This document shows positions 5,386 to 10,572 of a DNA stretch of 10,572 nucleotides, in pieces. The notes under the pieces were generated by a model. The model did no database searches. It was given only the letters and a program-made list of their open reading frames with translations, and was not told the DNA's origin. Source of the stretch: Thermoanaerobacteraceae bacterium (GTDB lineage: Bacteria > Bacillota > Desulfotomaculia > Desulfotomaculales > Ammonificaceae); the NCBI GenBank assembly GCA_030016455.1, contig JASEJH010000015.1:1-10572 (forward strand), in the 5' to 3' direction. Both the position numbers and the translations under genes were made by a program. Position 1 is the stretch's first letter. Each line of letters begins with the position of its first letter.

Positions 5386-5405
5386 AATAGGAGAATGATG
5401 TAGGT

Positions 5406-6659
5406 ATGCCTGAGCGGGATGACTTGGACAATGAACACTCGGTCTACGCCGCCTACCTCCGGGGCGAACGGTTGCTGCATCCCGGGCTGCTGCTGCTTCT
5501 CGCCCGGCACCCCATGCACGGGTACGAACTCATCCAGTCGTTGAACCAGCTTTCCTTCACATCTGAGGAGTGCGACCCGGCGACGGTCTACCGTAACTTG
5601 CGGCGAATGGAGGAAGACGGCCTGGTACATTCGGAATGGCAGGCCGGCGAATCCGGCCCAGCACGGCGGGTTTACTACTTAACGGCCAACGGAGAACACC
5701 TCCTCGAGATGATGGCAGCCAATGCACAGCGCCGCCGTGAACAGCTTGAGGCCTTCCTAAGACTATTTACGGTAATCCATTCAGCGGGCAGCATCCCCGC
5801 GGAAAACCTCCGGAAAGAGGCGGAGGGGGAAAAGAGCGAATCCCAAAAGGAGGCTCTACACATCCTACACGCCGGAGCATTACGCGGGCCTCTTAAAGAG
5901 TGTGCCCGGGTATTCCAGGAAGCCCATCCCGGTACGGTTCTAACGCTGCAGGCCGCCGGCTCCCGGGAGTGCGCGCGCCGACTGCGCCGGGGGGAACAGG
6001 CCGATGTGATCGCCCTGGCCGACCCCGCTGTTTTCACCGAACTCCTGGAGCCGGAGATTGTATCCCGCTGTTTCGTCTTCGCCACCGACCGGATCGTCCT
6101 CGCCTTTGAAGAATACTCCCGGGGCCGAGATTCCCTCACAGAACACAACTGGATGGACATCCTCCTCATGAATCAGGTAACCTATGCCCGTTCAGACGAG
6201 AATCTGGACCCTTGCGGCTACCGAACGCTGATGGTCTGGCAGTTGGCCGAAGATTTCTACCACCGGCCGGGCCTCTACGACCGGCTTTGCGCCAGGTGCC
6301 CGCGGGAGAGAATCGCACCCAAGTCTATCGACCTGGTAGAGTTGCTCATCCAGGGCCGCGTGGACTACGTTTTTGTTTATTCTTCGGTGGCGGCGCAGTT
6401 CGGCCTGCAGCACCTCACCCTGCCCCGGGAAATCGACCTCTCCAGCCCGGCATTTGCCCAGCGTTATAATGCGGCAACAGTCACAGTAGAAGGGCGGCAA
6501 CCTGGTGAAACGGTGACGCTCCGGGGAGCGCCGATCGAGTTTGCCATCGGCATCCACCGGCAAACCAGGCACCCCGGCCCGGCGCAGGCATTCCTGGATT
6601 TTGTGCACGGGCGCGCCGGACAGGCGATCCTGGAAAGCTACGGGTTAATTCCTTGTTAA
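5406..6659 (+). CDS. PadR-type regulator fused to a WtpA/ModA-like tungstate/molybdate-binding domain
   Basis: The protein has 417 residues. Residues about 24-120 form a PadR winged helix: LLLLLARHPMHGYELIQSL, then PATVYRNLRRMEEDGLV and RRVYYLTANGEHLL. A charged linker (about 121-149) joins a periplasmic-binding-protein fold (150-417) of the WtpA tungstate/molybdate type. Evidence is HAGALRGPLKE (155-165), AAGS (183-186), RGEQADVIALAD (195-206), the hallmark RSDENLDPCGYRTL (262-275) and YSSVAAQFGL. There is no signal peptide, so the binding domain is cytoplasmic and likely serves as the sensor of a one-component regulator. ATG 5406 has AGGAG 12 bases upstream, a rather long spacing. It is co-transcribed with the TSUP transporter 16 bases downstream. 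The ligand is inferred from family, not shown. Confidence 0.88.
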   Translation: MPERDDLDNEHSVYAAYLRGERLLHPGLLLLLARHPMHGYELIQSLNQLSFTSEECDPATVYRNLRRMEEDGLVHSEWQAGESGPARRVYYLTANGEHLLEMMAANAQRRREQLEAFLRLFTVIHSAGSIPAENLRKEAEGEKSESQKEALHILHAGALRGPLKECARVFQEAHPGTVLTLQAAGSRECARRLRRGEQADVIALADPAVFTELLEPEIVSRCFVFATDRIVLAFEEYSRGRDSLTEHNWMDILLMNQVTYARSDENLDPCGYRTLMVWQLAEDFYHRPGLYDRLCARCPRERIAPKSIDLVELLIQGRVDYVFVYSSVAAQFGLQHLTLPREIDLSSPAFAQRYNAATVTVEGRQPGETVTLRGAPIEFAIGIHRQTRHPGPAQAFLDFVHGRAGQAILESYGLIPC

Positions 6660-6675
6660 GAAAGGAGTATGCGGC

Positions 6676-7644
6676 ATGTATTTTCCGGTCTCGGGCGTGG
6701 AAGTTTTTCCGCTGATTCCCCCCTTGGTGGCCTTCGCCGTTTCTTCGGTAACCGCATCCGCCGGTGTCTCCGGCGCTTTTCTGCTCCTGCCCTTTCAGGT
6801 AAGCGTTCTGGGCTTCGTCAGTCCGGCCGTCAGCCCCACGAACCTCATCTACAACATCGTGGCCATCCCCGGGGGGCTCTACCGGTACATAAGGGAAGGG
6901 CGGATGGCCTGGCCCCTTACCTGGATCGTGATCCTTGGCACCCTCCCCGGAGTCTTTGCGGGGGCGCTGATCCGCATCCGCTACCTTCCCGACCCGCGTG
7001 CCTTCAAGTTCTTCGTGGGTCTGGTGTTGCTCTACCTCGGAGCGCGGTTGCTCTACGAAGCGACCGGGCGCTACCGTAAGGGACGGGAACAGCAGCGCGC
7101 CCTGGAAAAGAAGTTCCGGGAACGTGTACGGCAGCAGAAGGAAGCGACGCGGAGCCGCCTGGCCGCCGGGCTGCCGGCAGAAGCAGTAGTGCGGACAAAG
7201 TCGGTATCCCTATCACGCATTGAGTATGAATTCTGGGGTGAAACCTTCTCCTTCAGCACCATCACCATCTTCAGCCTTGCCCTTGTTGTCGGGCTGGTCG
7301 GTGGTATATACGGCATCGGCGGCGGGGCCATCATCGCCCCCTTTGCGGTGGCCGTCCTCGGCCTGCCGGTGTATACTGTGGCCGGCGCCGCGCTGGCCGG
7401 AACCTTCTTGACCTCCATCGCCGGGGTAGCCTTTTTCGAAATCCTGGCCCTTACTCCCCTCGGCGCCGAAAGGGTGATCCGGCCAGACTGGGCGCTGGGG
7501 ACGCTCTTCGGGGTAGGAGGGCTGGCCGGCACCTACGTTGGCGCCCGTTTCCAGAAGTACCTGCCGGAGCAGTGGATCCGGGCAATGCTGAGCCTCCTGG
7601 TTATTGGCCTGGCCCTCCGGTATATCTTCGAATTCTTTGCTTGA
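6676..7644 (+). CDS. TSUP (TauE/SafE-like) membrane anion transporter
   Basis: This 322-residue multi-pass membrane protein has two hydrophobic halves, about 10-130 and 199-322. They are separated by a strongly charged linker of about 65 residues (roughly 134-198, rich in Arg, Lys, Glu and Gln). The second half carries the TSUP glycine motif VGGIYGIGGGAIIAP; the first half has the weaker ASAGVSGAFLLLP in the matching place. TSUP proteins move sulfite, sulfonates, thiosulfate or other organic and inorganic anions. A strong AAAGGAG ribosome binding site (6661-6667) lies 8 bases before ATG 6676, only 16 bases after the PadR-WtpA stop, with no promoter between. The transporter is therefore the likely target of that sensor. 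Substrate is unknown; an oxyanion is inferred. Confidence 0.88.
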   Translation: MYFPVSGVEVFPLIPPLVAFAVSSVTASAGVSGAFLLLPFQVSVLGFVSPAVSPTNLIYNIVAIPGGLYRYIREGRMAWPLTWIVILGTLPGVFAGALIRIRYLPDPRAFKFFVGLVLLYLGARLLYEATGRYRKGREQQRALEKKFRERVRQQKEATRSRLAAGLPAEAVVRTKSVSLSRIEYEFWGETFSFSTITIFSLALVVGLVGGIYGIGGGAIIAPFAVAVLGLPVYTVAGAALAGTFLTSIAGVAFFEILALTPLGAERVIRPDWALGTLFGVGGLAGTYVGARFQKYLPEQWIRAMLSLLVIGLALRYIFEFFA

Positions 7645-7691
7645 CGCCTGCCGCAACAGAGTGGAGGCCTGAAACACTTTCAAGCTTAACG

Positions 7692-7730
7692 CGAGAAGCC
7701 GTGAGTCGGCCCACGGCTTCTCGAAAAAAA
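7692..7730. other. 12-bp hairpin with A7 run in the convergent intergenic region
   Basis: CGAGAAGCCGTG (7692-7703) and CACGGCTTCTCG (7712-7723) pair perfectly around an 8-nt loop, between the ends of the TSUP gene and ymdB. Seven A residues follow on the plus strand (7724-7730). On the minus strand the T7 therefore precedes the hairpin, and neither direction shows the usual hairpin-then-U order. For ymdB, a weak CCC/GGG stem at about 7731-7749 just before the T7 could give poor termination. It probably still separates the two convergent transcripts. Confidence 0.6.
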
Positions 7731-7746
7731 CCCCGCTGTAAAGGGC

Positions 7747-8526
7747 TCACGCCTCGAAATTTCGAATCCGCTCGATTCCCAGCGCCTTTCCGGTTACCGG
7801 GTCTATGGTAACGACGCAGGCGTCAAACTGGTAAGGCCCGCCCGCCACCTCGAACCGCTTGGGAAGTTGCGTCACGTATTTGGCGATTATGGTCTCTGTT
7901 TTCACCCCGATCACCGAGTCGCGCGGTCCGGTCATTCCCACATCGGAGATGTAGGCCGTGCCTCCCGGTAGGACACGTTCATCCGCAGTTTGCACATGCG
8001 TATGTGTGCCCAGGACCGCCGATACCCTTCCGTCCAAGAACCACCCGAAAGCCATTTTTTCCGAGGTAGCCTCGGCGTGGAAATCCACCACGATCACCGG
8101 CGTCACCGCCGACAGCTCGGCCAGGATTTCCTCTGCCCGGCGGAAAGGGCAGTCTACGCCAGGCATGAAAACCCGCCCCAGGAGGTTCACCACCGCCACC
8201 TTACAGTCCCCGACCGGGAAAACCCGGTAACCGGCGCCCGGAACCTCCGGCGGGTAGTTGGCCGGCCGGATCAGCCGGGCCTCCTCAGCGATGAAGGCGT
8301 AACTTTCCTTTTTATCCCAGATGTGATTTCCGCCGGTCAAGACGTCAATCCCGTAGCCGAAAAGCTCGTTCGCCGTTTCGCGGGTGACGCCGTTGCCGCC
8401 GGCGATATTTTCCCCGTTCGCAATGGTGAAGTCAATCCCGAACTCCTGCCGAATGGCCGCCAGGTTCTCTTTTACCGCCCGGCGGCCCGGGCGGCCGACT
8501 ATATCTCCGATCATCAGGATACGCAT
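7747..8526 (-). CDS. ymdB: YmdB-family metallophosphoesterase (2',3'-cyclic nucleotide phosphodiesterase)
   Basis: The 259-residue protein, close to the 264 residues of B. subtilis YmdB, matches the TIGR00282 metallophosphoesterase family. Metal-binding motifs are in place: GDIVG with Asp8, NGEN with Glu39 and Asn40, GNHIWD with Asn67 and His68, DFHAE with His150, and GTHTHVQT with His175 and His177. In B. subtilis YmdB hydrolyses 2',3'-cyclic nucleotides and influences biofilm and motility gene expression, possibly by acting with RNase Y. ATG 8526 follows the rny stop by 15 bases and has GAGG upstream. The gene is the second of the rny operon, an arrangement conserved across Firmicutes. Confidence 0.96.
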   Translation of the reverse strand: MRILMIGDIVGRPGRRAVKENLAAIRQEFGIDFTIANGENIAGGNGVTRETANELFGYGIDVLTGGNHIWDKKESYAFIAEEARLIRPANYPPEVPGAGYRVFPVGDCKVAVVNLLGRVFMPGVDCPFRRAEEILAELSAVTPVIVVDFHAEATSEKMAFGWFLDGRVSAVLGTHTHVQTADERVLPGGTAYISDVGMTGPRDSVIGVKTETIIAKYVTQLPKRFEVAGGPYQFDACVVTIDPVTGKALGIERIRNFEA

Positions 8527-8541
8527 CCGCTTCGCCTCAGC

Positions 8542-10080
8542 CTATTTCGCGTACTCAACCGCTCTAGTCTCGCGGATAATCACCACTTTTACCTGCCCGG
8601 GATACTCCATCTCGCCCTCGATCTTTCCGGCGATGTCCCGCGCCAGCCGCACCATTGCCAGGTCATCAACCCGTTCCGGCTTGACCATCACGCGGATTTC
8701 CCGCCCTGCCTGCACGGCGTACGCTTTCTCCACGCCCTGGAACGAACCGGCGATTTCCTCTAGCTTGGTCAGCCGTTTGATGTAAGCCTCCAGGGTTTCC
8801 CGGCGTGCACCCGGCCGCGCGGCGGAAATGGCGTCTGCCGCCTGCACCAGCACGGCTTCCACCGTCTGGGGTTCCTCGTCCCCGTGGTGCGCGGCGATGG
8901 CATGGAGCACCTCCGGATCCTCGCCGTACTTTCGCGCCAGTTCCACACCGATGGCCACATGCGGCCCTTCGGCCTCCCGGTCCACAGCCTTGCCGATATC
9001 GTGCAGGAGCCCCGCGCGTTTGGCCAGGGCGACGTTGACCCCAAGTTCCGCGGCCATCAGGCCCGCCAAACGCATCACTTCCAGTGAGTGCTGCAGCACG
9101 TTCTGACCGTAGCTCGTGCGGAACCGCAACCTGCCCAGGAGCTTGATGAGCTCTTCGTGCAGTCCGGCGACCCCCGCCTCGAAGGCCGCTTGTTCACCGG
9201 CCTCCCAGATCTGGCGGTCGACCTCCTTCTGCGCCTTTTCCACCATCTCTTCGATGCGCGCCGGGTGAATCCGGCCGTCAGAGACCAACCGCTCCAGCGC
9301 CAGGCGGGCTACTTCCCGCCGCACGGGGTCGAAACTCGATAAAATAACGGCCTCCGGCGTATCGTCAATGATCAGGTCCACGCCGGTAAGGTTCTCAAAA
9401 GCCCGGATGTTCCGCCCTTCCCTACCGATAATCCGCCCCTTCATTTCGTCGTTTGGCAGGGGGATCACCGAAACCGTGGTCTCCCCAACCTGGTCGGCGG
9501 CGCAACGCTGGATCGCGGAAGCGATGATTTCCTTTGCGCGGCGCTCTCCTTCTTCCTTGGCCCGCGCCTCGATGTCCCGGATGAGCTTCGCCGTCTCCTG
9601 CTGCATCTCTTTTTCCACTTCCGCCAGCAGGGCTTCCCGGGCTTGCTCAAGCGTCATGCCGGAAACCTGTTCCAACTCCGCCAGCCGTTGCTGGTGCAAC
9701 TTTTCCAGTTCGGTTTGCAGGTCGGTGACTTTGGCTTCTTTTCTGCTGAGTTCCTCCTCCCGCTTCTGGACCCGTTCCAGTTTGGCCTCCAGCGCCTCGA
9801 CCTTCTGGGCCAGACGCTTCTCCATGCGCTGAAGTTCCTGGCGCCGCTCCCGGTTCTCACGCTCGGCCTCATTTTTCAGCTTCAGGACTTCTTCCTTTGC
9901 TTCGAGAAGTGCCTCCCGCTTCTTGCCTTCGGCCTCTTTCGCCGCCTCTTCGATAATCCGGCGGGCCTGCTTTTCCGCATCCGCCACCTTGAATTCGGCA
10001 ACATACCGCCGGGCAAAATACCCCCCGACAAAAGCCACTACGATTGCTGCTGCCAGTATGAACCATATCGCATCCGGCAA
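8542..10080 (-). CDS. rny: RNase Y, membrane-anchored endoribonuclease
   Basis: RNase Y starts bulk mRNA decay and matures some RNAs at the membrane. Domains in order are an N-terminal membrane helix (about 5-25, [19 protein letters not shown]), a long charged coiled coil (about 30-200), a KH domain ([15 protein letters not shown], about 215-229), an HD phosphohydrolase domain with LLHDIGK and AIAAHHGD, and the conserved C-terminal region ending near [22 protein letters not shown]. The 512-residue length is normal for the family. The start is TTG 10080, supported by a near-perfect GGAGGTG ribosome binding site (10088-10094); no ATG fits as well. It is transcribed with ymdB. The leader contains terminator-like hairpins (10119-10185), suggesting regulation by attenuation or RNA processing. 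Confidence 0.97.
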   Translation of the reverse strand: MPDAIWFILAAAIVVAFVGGYFARRYVAEFKVADAEKQARRIIEEAAKEAEGKKREALLEAKEEVLKLKNEAERENRERRQELQRMEKRLAQKVEALEAKLERVQKREEELSRKEAKVTDLQTELEKLHQQRLAELEQVSGMTLEQAREALLAEVEKEMQQETAKLIRDIEARAKEEGERRAKEIIASAIQRCAADQVGETTVSVIPLPNDEMKGRIIGREGRNIRAFENLTGVDLIIDDTPEAVILSSFDPVRREVARLALERLVSDGRIHPARIEEMVEKAQKEVDRQIWEAGEQAAFEAGVAGLHEELIKLLGRLRFRTSYGQNVLQHSLEVMRLAGLMAAELGVNVALAKRAGLLHDIGKAVDREAEGPHVAIGVELARKYGEDPEVLHAIAAHHGDEEPQTVEAVLVQAADAISAARPGARRETLEAYIKRLTKLEEIAGSFQGVEKAYAVQAGREIRVMVKPERVDDLAMVRLARDIAGKIEGEMEYPGQVKVVIIRETRAVEYAK

Positions 10081-10118
10081 AAAATCTCACCTCCGTTCCG
10101 TGCCGGTTAAACCAAAAT

Positions 10119-10140
10119 AAAAAAACCGAGTCCACCTCGG
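10119..10140 (-). terminator. Intrinsic terminator in the rny leader
   Basis: On the minus strand CCGAG-GTGGA-CTCGG (10126-10140) is followed at once by seven T (10119-10125), a textbook though short terminator. It lies between the only visible rny promoter and the rny ribosome binding site, so it would stop rny transcription unless read through. Confidence 0.75.
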
Positions 10141-10141
10141 C

Positions 10142-10185
10142 AAAGAAAAGAAGCGGTACGCCACTCGAAAGCAACCGTACGCTTC
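10142..10185 (-). terminator. Second terminator-like hairpin in the rny leader
   Basis: Minus-strand GAAGCGTACG (10176-10185) pairs with CGTACCGCTTC (10150-10160): 10 bp with one bulged C around a 15-nt loop, followed by TTTTCTTT (10142-10149). The GAAGCG arm can instead pair with CGCTTC at 10191-10196 upstream, a mutually exclusive hairpin (10180-10196) that would disrupt this one. Confidence 0.55.
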
Positions 10186-10287
10186 GACCAGAAGCGACCG
10201 TTGGTATTCGATTCTTTGAGCCTATATCATAATCACAAACGCCCTTGTGGCGCTACACGCGTTCTATTCTCTCCCAGGTTTAGTGTT

Positions 10288-10317
10288 ATTGTACAGGCTC
10301 CGTAAAGGCGGTGTCAA
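10288..10317 (-). promoter_or_regulatory. Sigma-A promoter of the rny-ymdB operon
   Basis: Minus-strand perfect -35 TTGACA (10312-10317), 18-bp spacer and -10 TACAAT (10288-10293). Predicted start is near 10281, about 200 bases before the rny TTG. It is the only good minus-strand promoter visible upstream of rny. Confidence 0.8.
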
Positions 10318-10439
10318 GTCGCTTGAGCACAAGCAGGAGCACCCGTCACCCCCGTTGCCCGGATAAAATTTTACGCGCCCCCGCTGCTCTAAATGCCTCC
10401 CGACCGTTCAAACCTTCCCAGGTGACACTCAGTCCCGAT
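10318..10439. other. Intergenic DNA between divergent promoters
   Basis: This stretch lies between the leftward rny promoter and the rightward promoter at the edge. It contains a short AAAATTTT palindrome near 10366-10373 but no supported gene. A 79-codon frame at 10311-10550 runs through both promoter regions and lacks a ribosome binding site. Confidence 0.55.
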
Positions 10440-10461
10440 ATAATCCGTTTACCCGGATTAT
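10440..10461. promoter_or_regulatory. Inverted repeat upstream of the rightward promoter
   Basis: ATAATCCG-TTTACC-CGGATTAT has perfect 8-bp arms with a 6-base spacer and ends 3 bases before the -35 at 10464. Its position suits an activator or repressor site for the gene beyond the right edge. No match to a named regulator box is claimed. Confidence 0.5.
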
Positions 10462-10463
10462 TA

Positions 10464-10492
10464 TTGACACCCACCGGACCGGGTGTTATATT
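10464..10492 (+). promoter_or_regulatory. Sigma-A promoter for a gene beyond the right edge
   Basis: Perfect -35 TTGACA (10464-10469), 17-bp spacer and extended -10 TGT-TATATT (10484-10492). Inverted repeats overlap it: ACACCC/GGGTGT within the spacer, and AACAC/GTGTT (10499-10512) with TGGTG/CACCA (10506-10522) at the start site. No coding start is seen before the window ends. Confidence 0.75.
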
Positions 10493-10572
10493 GTCGCCAA
10501 CACACTGGTGTTTACAGCACCAACGGTTTTGCCACCGCTTCGTAATTTAGATATAGCTGGCTCGTTGTGGAT

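Larger units (their letters stand above)
10081..10281 (-). other. Long structured 5' leader of rny, possibly yielding a short terminated RNA
   Basis: From a predicted start near 10281 the leader runs about 200 nt. It contains an AACGC/GCGTT stem with inner CGCC/GGCG pairing (about 10230-10257), the alternative GAAGCG hairpins, and two terminator-like structures. Termination at the second would release an RNA of about 160 nt. I recognise no known riboswitch or 6S-type RNA. It may be an attenuated leader or an autoregulatory RNase Y target. Confidence 0.5.

Noticed and set aside
10119..10281. rny leader as a T-box or other named riboswitch
   Set aside because: AGGTGGACTC weakly resembles the T-box sequence AGGGTGGNACC, but it sits inside the terminator stem itself and no specifier or antiterminator arrangement fits.
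10311..10550. A 79-codon plus-strand frame near the right edge
   Set aside because: It starts inside the rny promoter and runs through the rightward promoter and its inverted repeats; no ribosome binding site.

Overview
The window looks like a chromosomal segment of a GC-rich Firmicute, most likely a Peptococcaceae/Desulfotomaculum- or Moorella-like clostridium. The reasons are the adjacent rny-ymdB pair, strong Shine-Dalgarno sequences combined with GTG and TTG starts, near-consensus sigma-A promoters, and two class II tRNA-Ser genes with encoded CCA. The taxonomic placement is an inference.

Layout. Positions 1-403 (minus) hold two tandem serine tRNAs, GCU and UGA. Each is followed on its 3' side by a copy of an odd modular repeat: a GGAGGTT-like heptad tract, a hairpin, then GACG-rich DNA. 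Positions 441-1111 (minus) hold an AbrB/MazE-type antitoxin and a Doc-family toxin whose Fic motif is degenerate; the tRNA promoter overlaps the toxin stop codon. Positions 1225-4760 (minus) hold a tightly packed efflux operon: TetR regulator, HlyD/YbhG-like adaptor, ABC ATPase and ABC-2 permease, with a palindromic operator inside its promoter. Positions 4798-5329 hold no convincing large gene, but contain an 18-codon ORF with a good ribosome binding site and a strong 13-bp hairpin. Positions 5330-7644 (plus) hold a two-gene operon under an extended -10 promoter. Its first gene fuses a PadR DNA-binding domain to a WtpA/ModA-type tungstate/molybdate-binding domain; its second is a TSUP (TauE/SafE-like) anion transporter. 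Positions 7747-10080 (minus) hold ymdB and rny, transcribed from a promoter about 200 bases upstream. Two terminator-like hairpins lie between that promoter and rny. The right edge carries a strong rightward promoter, flanked by inverted repeats, for a gene outside the window.

How the genes work together. The most notable system is the PadR-WtpA fusion with its TSUP partner. The layout suggests a one-component oxyanion-sensing switch (tungstate, molybdate or a similar anion) controlling a membrane anion transporter. The TetR-HlyD-ABC operon is probably a self-regulated drug or xenobiotic exporter. The antitoxin/Doc-like pair is either a decayed or a repurposed toxin-antitoxin module. RNase Y and YmdB are mRNA-decay and nucleotide-signalling housekeeping genes, here possibly under transcription attenuation.
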